From JAPWJZ01 sp964575605 (GTDB lineage: Bacteria; Pseudomonadota; Alphaproteobacteria; Micavibrionales; UBA2020): a stretch of DNA of 64,000 nt. Both the position numbers and the translations under genes were made by a program. Positions 48,967-57,577 of this stretch are shown here, piece by piece. The notes under the pieces were generated by a model, which did no database searches, was not told the origin of the DNA, and was given only the letters and a program-made list of their open reading frames with translations. Position 1 is the stretch's first letter, and each line of letters opens with the position of its first letter. The stretch covers positions 141,957 to 205,956 of the forward strand of contig CAZNRN010000003.1 of the NCBI GenBank assembly GCA_964575605.1, written 5' to 3'.

Positions 48967-51075
48967 TTACTTACCCATGGGCGGCTTGGGCGGCTGGGGA
49001 CCCTGCATCATGCGCTCGATCTCGACCTCTTCCTCGGGCGTCGGTTTCCGCGGGACAGGAGGGGGAACAGGAGGCACTGCCTGCGGCGTCACAGGCTGCG
49101 CGGGCGGGAACGGCAGCGCGAGCGGCATCAGCGGCACCGGCAAAATCGTTACCGTGGGCGGCGTTACAACGGGTGGCGCGGGCAGCGGCGCGGCAGGCGG
49201 CACGGGCGGTGTAGGCGGCGGGGCAAACATGCGCTCGGGCAGCAGCGGGTTATAGGGGTTCGCCACGCGCATCATTTCTTCCTCGAGCATCGGGTCGATA
49301 ACGGCGGGCACGGCTGGTGGTGGCGTAACGGGCGGATGCGTCTGCTGCCAGGCCTGCCGCGTCACGCTCATGCCGCCCGGCTGCGCGGTGGGCTGGAGCG
49401 CGGGTTCCATCTTCATGAAATGGGTGCGCAGGTCTTCCACATCGCGGACGGCATGGGCGAAGGCGTCCTTGATAATCATCGTGTTGAAGCCGAGGTTGTT
49501 GAAGGCGTGTTCGTTCAGCGCCACCATGGCCTGGTGCGCCAATCCGGTATCCTGGTGTTCGGGCGCCAGCCAGACGTTCTGGTTGCCGCCCTCGCCTTCG
49601 CGCGCAAGGTGCGCGACGCCGATGATGTCGGCGGGCGAGGATTTCGGCATGATTTTCCACAGCCACTGGTCCTTGGGCTCGGGCTGGGCGATGACTTTCT
49701 TGAACACTTCGGCTGCCACCCTCTGCGCAATTTTCTTGGCGGGCAGCTTGCCAAGGTATTTCACGATTTCCCAGCTGGTCATGTATTTGCGGATAACATC
49801 GATATCCTCGATCTTGAGCGGCTTCATCCACAGTTTTTCGGTCTCGATGTCGTTGACGCCGATGATTTCGATGCGGAACCAGTTGCGCTTGCCGACCTTC
49901 AGGATATCGTTGGTTTTCAGGTATAGCTGCTCTTCCGGCTCCTCCACCTTGTCGCCGTTCAGCTCCACCCCGCCCTGTTGTATCAGGCGGCGCGTGTCGC
50001 TTTTGCTCTTGTCGGGACGCGTCAGTTTCACAAGGTCGAAGCAGCTCATGCGGTCGGTGATCAGCGGCAGCGTCGGGATGTCGTCCGGCACGTTGCCGCG
50101 TGAAATCGTATCCTCGAACCACTCGGTTTCAGCCGCAGCGACTTCCACCCCGTGGTAACGCGCAACAATGGCCGCCGCGAGCCTGATTTTCGCATCGCGC
50201 GGTTTTGACTTTATCAGCGGACGCAGCTCGGCTATCTCCGTCATCGGCAAATCGGTGTAGACGACGAACCATTGCTCGATCAATTCATCCGGTATGCTCA
50301 TCACGCGCCCGAACTTGTCGCGGGGGCTGTGCGCCAGGCCGACGTAGTTGCCAAGGCTTTTGGACTGCTTCTGCTTGCCGTCGATGCCGGGGGTGATTTT
50401 GGTCGTGATGATGGTCTGCGGCTTTTGCCGGTTTTTCTCCTGGAAGGTGCGGCCCATCATTTCGTTGAACAGCTGGTCGGAGCCGATAATCGTCAAATCC
50501 GCCTGCATCTCCACCGAATCCCAGCCCTGCAGCATAGGGTAGAGCATTTCGTGGATATGTATTTCACGTTTCTGCTCGATGCGCTTCTGGAACATGTCGC
50601 GCGAAATGAGCTTGGCATGCGTGACCGTCGAGGCGAGCTCGAGAAAATTGCGCAGCGAAAGCCTGTCCAGCCATTCGCTGTTGCGGCGTATCTCCAGCAG
50701 TTCCGGATCGTCGAAGCGCAGCACCATGCGCGCCTGTTCGATGAACTCCTTGGCGTTGCGTTCGATATCTTCCTGCGGGATGACAGGGCGCGTATCCATT
50801 TTGCCATCGGGGTCGCCGATGGCCGTGGTGAAATCGCCGATCAGGAATATCACCTTGTGCCCGCGGTCCTGCAGGTAACGCATCAGCCAGAGGTTCACGG
50901 CATGCCCGATGTGCAGCGTCGGCGCGGTGACGTCGACGCCGTATTTGATGCGCAGCTTCTGGCCCGATTTCAATCGCGCCTTGAATTCGTCTTTCGAGAA
51001 AAACTGGTCTGCCGTGCGCTCGAAATGCGCAAGGATATCGTTAATCGTTTTCGTGGATACGGGTATGGCACCCAT
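48967..51075 (-). CDS. Tyrosyl-tRNA synthetase fused to GNAT-like domain (copy A)
   Basis: 702 residues. Class I TyrRS core 1-335 with HIGH (55-58) and KQSKS (236-240) in place of KMSKS. Tyrosine-pocket residues Y179, Q183, D186 and Q201 are kept. S4 RNA-binding domain about 345-405. After that, 416-560 reads as a RimJ/RimL-type GNAT acetyltransferase: KPLKIEDIDVIRKYMTSWE, IIGVAHLAREGE, and WLAP...Q508-D-T-G-L-A513, an intact QxxGxA acyl-CoA loop. The last 130 residues are Pro/Ala-rich. Normal TyrRS ends near residue 410. It charges tRNA with tyrosine, or has drifted to another job; the GNAT might use the charged tRNA. It is 153 bases downstream of copy B. Confidence 0.88.
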   Translation of the reverse strand: MGAIPVSTKTINDILAHFERTADQFFSKDEFKARLKSGQKLRIKYGVDVTAPTLHIGHAVNLWLMRYLQDRGHKVIFLIGDFTTAIGDPDGKMDTRPVIPQEDIERNAKEFIEQARMVLRFDDPELLEIRRNSEWLDRLSLRNFLELASTVTHAKLISRDMFQKRIEQKREIHIHEMLYPMLQGWDSVEMQADLTIIGSDQLFNEMMGRTFQEKNRQKPQTIITTKITPGIDGKQKQSKSLGNYVGLAHSPRDKFGRVMSIPDELIEQWFVVYTDLPMTEIAELRPLIKSKPRDAKIRLAAAIVARYHGVEVAAAETEWFEDTISRGNVPDDIPTLPLITDRMSCFDLVKLTRPDKSKSDTRRLIQQGGVELNGDKVEEPEEQLYLKTNDILKVGKRNWFRIEIIGVNDIETEKLWMKPLKIEDIDVIRKYMTSWEIVKYLGKLPAKKIAQRVAAEVFKKVIAQPEPKDQWLWKIMPKSSPADIIGVAHLAREGEGGNQNVWLAPEHQDTGLAHQAMVALNEHAFNNLGFNTMIIKDAFAHAVRDVEDLRTHFMKMEPALQPTAQPGGMSVTRQAWQQTHPPVTPPPAVPAVIDPMLEEEMMRVANPYNPLLPERMFAPPPTPPVPPAAPLPAPPVVTPPTVTILPVPLMPLALPFPPAQPVTPQAVPPVPPPVPRKPTPEEEVEIERMMQGPQPPKPPMGK

Positions 51076-51228
51076 GGTCTAACTCCCGGGTATCAGAATT
51101 GCATTGTACTGTGATGAAAGGCCCAAAAGGGCAATAAATATTACTGTCCCCGGACGGGGTAATAGGAAAAGACAAAGCTGGTGAACACCTGTTTCATGGC
51201 GTCTACTATATCATAATTTTTCGTAATG

Positions 51229-53628
51229 TCAATCTTCCCCATCCGGACCTGCGGGCTTCGGAGGCTCGAAGGGGTTCGGCAGCTTGCGCGGTTTTTTCTC
51301 GGGCCGCGGTTTTACCTGCAACGGCGGCTGCGTGCCGGGCGCGATTTTCAGCCGCACGCCTTCTTCCAATCCCGGCGCGGGCTGTTTCGACAGCAGCCAC
51401 TTCGGCGCTTCGAAGCCGGGCAGCGTGCCGCTTTGTTCCTGCTTGCCGTACTGCGGCGGCAGGACCTGGCCCGGCATCAATCCCGGCAGCCATGTTTCGC
51501 CAAGGTCCTTGCCGGCCCCCAGAACGTAACCGGGCGGCAGCATCTGGCCCGGCATCAGTTTCAATTCCATGAGCGTGCTGATCGAGGCATGCGGCGGCAG
51601 GATGCGCCCGGGCACGAAGCCCAGCGGCAGGATTTCGCCCGGCGCAAGGTCAAGTGATAAAACCTGCGACAGCGTAAACCCCGGCGGCAGCGCCTGTCCC
51701 GGAAGCGACCAGACCGGCAAGCCGATCGCGCGCGAGATATCGAGCGGCGGCAGGCAGACGCGCTCGAACCCCGGCGGCACATCCTCGCCCGGCAGCACCC
51801 ATTTCGGCAGGCTGAGGCCCCGCGCGGTTTTTTCCAGCGCCAGCGTGGGCGATACCTTGTCCCGCGCCAGCTGCTGCCCGCCCGGCGGGTGCGAGAGGCG
51901 CCATGCATCGCGTGAAACGCTGAACGTTGAATCGTCGTGATGACGCAGGCCCGGTTCCAGCTTCATAAACTGCGTGCGCAGCGCGTCCGCGTCGCGCGTA
52001 GCATGCTTGAAGGCGTTGCGGTAGAGCATGGTGTTGAAACCAAGCTCGTTAAAGGCATGTTCGTTCAGCGCGGCCATGGCCTCGTGCACGAATTCGTCGT
52101 TCTGGAACTGCTGCCCCAGCCATACGTTCTGGCTGCCGCTTTCCGCCTCTCGCCGCAGATGCGCGACGCCGATAACCTGGTTCGGGTCGTCCTTGGCGGC
52201 GATAGTGAACAGCCATTCGGTGCGCGGCGGGGGCTGGTTGATAACCCGGCGGAAGGCGTCCGTCACCAGCGTGTTCTGCAACACGCGCGATTGCGGCAGC
52301 TGGCTGATGTATTTCGACACCTCCCATTCAGGCACGTATTTGACGGCAAGGTCGATATCGTCGACCTTCATCTCGCGCAGCAGCAGCTTGTCGGTCACAA
52401 GGTCGGTCAGCTTGACGACGACGATGCGGTACCAGTTGCGCTTGCCGACCTTCAGGATGTCGTTGGTGGCGAGGCCCAGCACCGTTTCAGGCTCGGCGAT
52501 TTTCTTGCCGTTCAGCTCCACCCCGCCCTGTTTGATCAGGCGCCTTGTGTCGCTGTTGCTCTTTTCAGGCCGCGTCAGCTTGACCAGTTCGAAGCAATCG
52601 ATACGATCCGCCATCACGGGCAGCGAAGGGATATCCTCCGGCACGCCGCCATGTGAAATGGCGTTCGTGAACCATTCGTGTTCATGTTCGGCCGCTTTGT
52701 CGCCGTGGTAACGCGCCACCAGCGCCTGCGCCAGAAGGATTTTCGCATCGCGCGGCTTTGCCTCGATCAAGGGGCGCATATCCTCGATATCCTTGAGCGG
52801 CACATCTGTATAGATGCGGAAATATTCCTCGATCAGTTCGTCGGGAATGCTCATGATGCGGCCGAACTTGTCGCGCGGGCTGTGCGTCAGGCCGATATAG
52901 TTTCCGGCGCTTTTCGACTGCTTGCCTTTGCCATCGATTCCGGGGGTGATTTTTGTGGTCACCAGCGTCTGCGGGTCGCCGCCGAATTTTTCCTGCAGCA
53001 GGCGGCCCAGCGATTCATTGAACATCTGGTCGGAGCCGATGATGGCAAGGTCCGATTTCACCGTCATGGAATCATAGCCCTGCAAAATGGGGTAAACCAG
53101 TTCGTGGGCGTAAATCTCTTTCCCCTGCGCCATGCGCATCTGGAACATGTCGCGCGCGATCAGCCGCGCATGCGTCACCAGAGACAGCAGGTCCATGAAT
53201 TCCGACAGCGGCATTTTGCCATACCATTCCGAATTCCGGCGCACCTCGATAAGGTCGGGATTGTCGAAGCGCAGCACCATGCGGGCCTGCTCGATGAACA
53301 AGCTCGCGTTGTGCTCGATATCCTCGGGCGTAATGCGCGGGCGGGTTTCAATGCGCCCGTCGGGATCCCCGACGCGCGTTGTGAAGTCGCCGATGACGAA
53401 GACGATTTTATGCCCCCTATCCTGCATGTAGCGCATCAGCCAGAGGTTCACGGCATGGCCTATATGCAAGGTGGGCGTCGTAACGTCGACACCGTATTTG
53501 ATGCGCAGCTTTTTGCCCGATTTCAATTTCGCGCGCAGTTCAGCGCGCGACAGGAACTGGTCCGCCGTGCGGTCGAAATAGGCCAGGATTTCGTTGACTG
53601 CCTTGGCGGCAACGGGCGCGTCTGTCAT
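51229..53628 (-). CDS. Tyrosyl-tRNA synthetase fused to GNAT-like domain (copy B)
   Basis: 799 residues from the ATG at 53628, set by an AGGATAAA motif; a TTG five codons earlier is less likely. TyrRS core with HIGH (55-58), KQSKS (236-240), YPILQGYD and GSDQ; S4 domain about 345-405; GNAT-like domain about 415-560. Unlike copy A, the acyl-CoA loop reads QNDEFV, so acetyl transfer is doubtful. The 230-residue tail has repeats built on hPGxhLPPGF (for example WSLPGQALPPGF, MPGQMLPPGY, MPGQVLPPQY). Gapless alignment with copy A over the core shows tandem duplication. Confidence 0.88.
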   Translation of the reverse strand: MTDAPVAAKAVNEILAYFDRTADQFLSRAELRAKLKSGKKLRIKYGVDVTTPTLHIGHAVNLWLMRYMQDRGHKIVFVIGDFTTRVGDPDGRIETRPRITPEDIEHNASLFIEQARMVLRFDNPDLIEVRRNSEWYGKMPLSEFMDLLSLVTHARLIARDMFQMRMAQGKEIYAHELVYPILQGYDSMTVKSDLAIIGSDQMFNESLGRLLQEKFGGDPQTLVTTKITPGIDGKGKQSKSAGNYIGLTHSPRDKFGRIMSIPDELIEEYFRIYTDVPLKDIEDMRPLIEAKPRDAKILLAQALVARYHGDKAAEHEHEWFTNAISHGGVPEDIPSLPVMADRIDCFELVKLTRPEKSNSDTRRLIKQGGVELNGKKIAEPETVLGLATNDILKVGKRNWYRIVVVKLTDLVTDKLLLREMKVDDIDLAVKYVPEWEVSKYISQLPQSRVLQNTLVTDAFRRVINQPPPRTEWLFTIAAKDDPNQVIGVAHLRREAESGSQNVWLGQQFQNDEFVHEAMAALNEHAFNELGFNTMLYRNAFKHATRDADALRTQFMKLEPGLRHHDDSTFSVSRDAWRLSHPPGGQQLARDKVSPTLALEKTARGLSLPKWVLPGEDVPPGFERVCLPPLDISRAIGLPVWSLPGQALPPGFTLSQVLSLDLAPGEILPLGFVPGRILPPHASISTLMELKLMPGQMLPPGYVLGAGKDLGETWLPGLMPGQVLPPQYGKQEQSGTLPGFEAPKWLLSKQPAPGLEEGVRLKIAPGTQPPLQVKPRPEKKPRKLPNPFEPPKPAGPDGED

Positions 53629-53780
53629 TTTATCCTTTTGCAAAATTTATGCGGGGGAATGCCTGCCGCACCCCTTTTTAACTATACCACAAGCTGCAGA
53701 ACTTTGAAATGTTGCCATAAGGCGCGACCTTCTTCCCCGCGCCCGTTTCTGTTACTCTGGATAAGACAGGAGCAAACCGC

Positions 53781-54242
53781 ATGTTTGGAAAAAAGCCGCT
53801 GACCCTCTTCCGCCACCCGGGACTTTACCTTGAACTTGTCCAGGACAAGGGCCGCGGCGTTTTCTGCCAGCAGGACCTCAAGGCCCGGGAAGTGTTGGAA
53901 GTTGCGCCCTTGATCCTTTTTCCGGTTGATGAACATCCGGCGTTATTAAAGACCACCTTGGTCAACTACGTTTTCGGCGCTTCACATCTGCCAGAGCCAT
54001 TCCTGAAATCTGCAGGCTACGACAATCCCGAAAGCGCGCTGGCCTTGCCAATGGGGATTACCTCGATATGCAACCATCTGGCCGAGCCGAATGCAGAATA
54101 CGACTTCAAAGTCGATGATATGTCGCCCTTTGCCATCCTGCGCGCCAGCCGCGATATTCCAAAGGGCGAAGAAATCTGCGTCAGCTACGGTAACACATGG
54201 TTTATGAAACGAACCATTTCGGCCCACGCACTGGCGAAATAG
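53781..54242 (+). CDS. SET domain protein
   Basis: 153 residues, essentially a single SET domain. DKGRGVFCQQDLKAREVLEV (N-terminal strands), SICNHLAEPNAEYDF (NHxxxPN motif) and GEEICVSYG (GExIxxxY motif) are the SET hallmarks. SET proteins methylate lysines with SAM. No pre-SET or cysteine-rich post-SET zinc site. Bacterial SET genes are often viewed as transferred from eukaryotes, but the base use is like that of its neighbours. Confidence 0.92.
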   Translation: MFGKKPLTLFRHPGLYLELVQDKGRGVFCQQDLKAREVLEVAPLILFPVDEHPALLKTTLVNYVFGASHLPEPFLKSAGYDNPESALALPMGITSICNHLAEPNAEYDFKVDDMSPFAILRASRDIPKGEEICVSYGNTWFMKRTISAHALAK

Positions 54243-54246
54243 GAAA

Positions 54247-54270
54247 GCGCGGGATGTTGCCACCCCGCGC
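54247..54270. terminator. Stem-loop between convergent genes
   Basis: GCGCGGG and CCCGCGC form a 7-bp stem with a 10-base loop just after the SET stop codon. There is no strong T-run, so it is a weak candidate. Confidence 0.4.
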
Positions 54271-54290
54271 CCTGCATTCTATCCGGATAT

Positions 54291-54707
54291 TTATACTGAT
54301 GGCCCCTTAGGCGCCGCCGGCCTGAACTGGTCAAAGAATTTTTCGTTGAACGGCACCGGTTTGCCCAGCCAGAGCGCGGCGTCGCCGTGGTCCAGCAATT
54401 CATCGCCCGTGCGCGGGTGGATAAGGATGCTGAGCCCCTTGTTGTTCATTTGCAGCCAGCCCAGTACCGCACCGAAAGATTCCGCCGTAATGGTCAGGCC
54501 GATATTCGCCTCGGTATGCGGGCCGACCTTGCCGACGCGGTGCATGTCTTCCACCGCGCCCGGGAAGCGTGCGTCGATGGCGCGCGCGACCTCGATGGCG
54601 TTTTTCTCAGACGCCTCGCCGGGCTTGAAGTAGATATGGATGTGGTAGGCGTCTGGCTTGAATTCGGGCTCAGGCGTCGCTTTGATGTTGAAAACGTTTT
54701 TAGCCAT
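54291..54707 (-). CDS. DOPA 4,5-dioxygenase-like protein
   Basis: 138 residues. YHIHIYF (21-27), the KVGPHTEANIGL block (about 60-71) and ILIHPRTGDELLDHGDAALW (about 94-113) carry the histidines of the DOPA-dioxygenase (DOPA 4,5-extradiol) family. These small enzymes cleave aromatic rings or are of unknown substrate in bacteria. It follows a 95-residue gene by 21 bases. Confidence 0.88.
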   Translation of the reverse strand: MAKNVFNIKATPEPEFKPDAYHIHIYFKPGEASEKNAIEVARAIDARFPGAVEDMHRVGKVGPHTEANIGLTITAESFGAVLGWLQMNNKGLSILIHPRTGDELLDHGDAALWLGKPVPFNEKFFDQFRPAAPKGPSV

Positions 54708-54728
54708 GGTGTTTCTCCTGATAAAGGG

Positions 54729-55016
54729 TTAGCCGCGGAAGAAGCGGTTGCCGATCTTCCATTTGCCGTTGCCGGCGTCTTCCAGTTCGGCGTTGATGCG
54801 GGTGATGGGTGCATCGAAAATGTCGCGCGTCGTGCCGGGGGCGACCAGGCGAAGGAAGCTGTAGCGCATCGTTGCTTCGGTGCGCATTTCTTCCAGCACG
54901 GGGTCCTTGGGGTTGGCGGGGTCTACTTCCTTGCCCGCAAACTTGTTGAACACCTTGCTGATCTCGCGGTCGTATTCGCGCCAGTTCCTGATGAAATCTC
55001 CGTAATTGCCGCACAT
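54729..55016 (-). CDS. Hypothetical protein upstream of the dioxygenase
   Basis: 95 residues starting MCGNYGDFIRNWREYDREIS after a GAGGAG motif. No family recognised by me. The sequence is hydrophilic with a conserved-looking PxTRINAELEDAG-like end (PITRINAELEDAGNGKWKIG). Likely in one unit with the dioxygenase-like gene; the LysR regulator starts divergently 128 bases away and is a candidate controller. Confidence 0.78.
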   Translation of the reverse strand: MCGNYGDFIRNWREYDREISKVFNKFAGKEVDPANPKDPVLEEMRTEATMRYSFLRLVAPGTTRDIFDAPITRINAELEDAGNGKWKIGNRFFRG

Positions 55017-55144
55017 ATCATCATCTCCTCGGGTTTAAATGTTTTCCAAAATCAGGGGCTTGTTACCGCCCCATGAGTAAACCCTAGCGGCCTGCAAAAC
55101 ATAGGTATAATATTAACAGTGTATCCTTATGATAGGTGAAAGCT

Positions 55145-55990
55145 ATGATGCCCTCCCCCGCAGACCTGACCTACTTCATTGAAGTGGCCACGACATTAAA
55201 CGTGTCCCGCGCCGCGGAGCGCCTTGGCATCAGCCAGCCGTCGCTATCGCTGGCCATGCAGCGGCTTGAACATGCGGTCGGCGCGTCGCTGCTCTCGCGC
55301 AGCAAGCGCGGCGTGAACCTGACTCAGGCCGGAAAACAGCTGCTCAACCACGCACGGCATTTATTACAGACTTGGGAAGGCGTGCGCACGCAGGCGCTCG
55401 CCTCGGTCAATGAAATACAGGGCAGCTACACCATCGGCTGCCACCCCTCGGTTGCGCTCAATATGCTGCCAGGTTTCCTGCCGCGGTTGCTGCAGGAACA
55501 CCCCAAACTCGACATCACGCTGCGCCACGACCTCTCGCGGAAGGTGGCGGAGGATGTGGTCAGCCACAAGGCCGATATCGGCATCGTCGTGAACCCCGTC
55601 GCGCATCCCGATCTGGTTATCCATCACCTCTGCCAGGACGAAGTGACGCTATGGACGGCGGCCAGGAACGCCAATAAATCTGTACTCATCTGCGACCCCG
55701 ACCTGTTGCAATCCCAGTCCTTGCTGAAAAAACTGAAAAAGGCCGGCATGGAATTCACGCGCATGATGACCTCCGGCAACCTGGAGGTTATCGCCGACCT
55801 CACCGCGCATGGATCGGGGATCGGGATTTTGCCCGCTCGTGTTGCCGTACGGACACGTCAGAAACTGACGCGGATTGCAAAGGCGCCTGTCTTTTACGAC
55901 GAACATTGCCTTATTTTCCGGGTCGAAAACAAAAACGTGAAAGCTATACAGGCGCTCAGCCACGCTGTGCGCAGCTGCGTTGCGGGCTGA
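55145..55990 (+). CDS. LysR family transcriptional regulator
   Basis: 281 residues from the ATG at 55145, six bases after AGGTG; a GTG nine bases upstream is possible. N-terminal winged helix-turn-helix (7-65: DLTYFIEVATTLNVSRAAER, then LGISQPSLSLAMQRLE) and a substrate-binding domain (95-280). It is divergent from the 54729-54291 pair, the typical arrangement for a LysR protein and its target; that link is inferred. The ligand is unknown. Confidence 0.93.
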   Translation: MMPSPADLTYFIEVATTLNVSRAAERLGISQPSLSLAMQRLEHAVGASLLSRSKRGVNLTQAGKQLLNHARHLLQTWEGVRTQALASVNEIQGSYTIGCHPSVALNMLPGFLPRLLQEHPKLDITLRHDLSRKVAEDVVSHKADIGIVVNPVAHPDLVIHHLCQDEVTLWTAARNANKSVLICDPDLLQSQSLLKKLKKAGMEFTRMMTSGNLEVIADLTAHGSGIGILPARVAVRTRQKLTRIAKAPVFYDEHCLIFRVENKNVKAIQALSHAVRSCVAG

Positions 55991-56166
55991 CCGGCTGTAA
56001 CTGCCGGAAAATACGTGTTTGTCCACTTTTGCGCCCCAGGCTTGTCCCATAAGGCAGCGCATCCGCCAAGTGACGGTACCATAGCCTGAAAATCCTGATT
56101 TTCTTGAATATTTTTCACGCCTCTTATAGACTTCTGGCAGAGTTAACCGGCAGGAATACGGGAATC

Positions 56167-57576
56167 ATGATACGCCTTATCTTCGCAGCGCTGATCTGCC
56201 TTGCGTGCATGTTGCCCGCCAGCGCCATGGCCGCCGCGGGAGCGCCGGATTTCACCGAACACTGGATGGGCCACGCCTGCCTCGCGCTGTTCGGCATCGC
56301 CTATTCGCTGGTGGTGATCGAGGAAAACATACACCTGAAAAAATCCAAGCCTGTCATGCTTTTTGCCGGGCTTATCTGGATGCTGGTCGCCTGGCGCTAC
56401 CAGCAGGCGGGCATCGAGGACCAGGTGGCGCCGCTGCTCCGCCACAACCTGCTTGAATTCGCGGAGCTTATGCTCTTCCTGATGGCGGCGATGTCCTATA
56501 TCAACACGCTGGACGAGCGTAACGTCTTCGGCGCGCTGCGCGGCCGGCTGGTCGCCTCGGGCATGTCGCTGCGGGCGATCTACTGGGTGACAGGCATCCT
56601 CGCTTTCGTGATTTCGCCCATCGCCGACAACCTGACGACAGCCATGGTCATGGGCGCGGTGGTGCTGGCGATAGGCCAGAACCAGCCCGCTTTCCTTGTT
56701 GTGTCCTGCATCAACATCGTCGTGGCGGCGAACGCCGGCGGCGCCTTCAGCCCCTTCGGCGACATCACCACGCTGATGGTCTGGCAAAAAGGTCTGGTAG
56801 ATTTCACCGAGTTCCTCGCGCTTTTCATCCCGTCGCTTGTCAGCTGGATTATCCCCGCCGCCGCCATGTGGTTCGCCGTCCCGAAGGAAAAACCGGCCCC
56901 CGCAAGCCACAAGGAAACCGTAAAAAAGGGTGGTTTTATGGTCATTTTCCTGTTCCTGCTGACCATTGGCATGACCGTTTTCGTGCATCACGTCCTTCAC
57001 CTGCCGCCATTCATGGGCATGATGACGGGGCTGGGGATGCTGAAAATCTACGGCTATTTCATCGAACAGCGCGAGCGCCGAGACTGGGTGGACATCCCGC
57101 CCCTGCCAGGCATGCCGCTTTATAAACCCGCGCTGAAGCCCTTCGACATCTTCGTCAGCCTGAAGCGCGTCGAGTGGGATACGCTGCTGTTCTTTTACGG
57201 CGTCATGCTTTGCGTGGGCGGCTTGGGCGCGATGGGCTACATGGCGCTGATGTCGGATTATTTCTACAAGGATTTGGGCGCGACCACCGCCAACGTGCTG
57301 GTAGGCGTACTGTCTGCCATTATCGACAATATCCCCATCATGTTCGCCGTGCTGAGCATGCAGCCGGACATGGCCCACAACCAGTGGCTGCTGGTCACGC
57401 TGACGGCGGGCATCGGCGGGTCGATGCTGTCAGTGGGCTCCGCCGCAGGCGTCGCCCTGATGGGGCAGGCGCGCGGCACCTATACCTTTTTCGCCCACCT
57501 GAAGTGGACATGGGCAATCGCGCTGGGCTACGCGGCTGGCATAGCCGCGCATATTTCTATCAACGGGCTGGACTAG
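56167..57576 (+). CDS. nhaD: Na+/H+ antiporter NhaD
   Basis: 469 residues, about 12 membrane segments, from the ATG at 56167; a TTG 21 codons upstream is not needed. Signature NhaD blocks: LVVIEENIHLKKSKPV, SPIADNLTTAMVMGAVVLAI and NIVVAANAGGAFSPFGDITT. The carrier exports Na+ (or Li+) for protons at alkaline pH. Its stop is one base before the start of the NhaP-type gene, so the two form an operon. A signal-like N-terminus precedes the first span. Confidence 0.93.
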   Translation: MIRLIFAALICLACMLPASAMAAAGAPDFTEHWMGHACLALFGIAYSLVVIEENIHLKKSKPVMLFAGLIWMLVAWRYQQAGIEDQVAPLLRHNLLEFAELMLFLMAAMSYINTLDERNVFGALRGRLVASGMSLRAIYWVTGILAFVISPIADNLTTAMVMGAVVLAIGQNQPAFLVVSCINIVVAANAGGAFSPFGDITTLMVWQKGLVDFTEFLALFIPSLVSWIIPAAAMWFAVPKEKPAPASHKETVKKGGFMVIFLFLLTIGMTVFVHHVLHLPPFMGMMTGLGMLKIYGYFIEQRERRDWVDIPPLPGMPLYKPALKPFDIFVSLKRVEWDTLLFFYGVMLCVGGLGAMGYMALMSDYFYKDLGATTANVLVGVLSAIIDNIPIMFAVLSMQPDMAHNQWLLVTLTAGIGGSMLSVGSAAGVALMGQARGTYTFFAHLKWTWAIALGYAAGIAAHISINGLD

Positions 57577-57577
57577 A

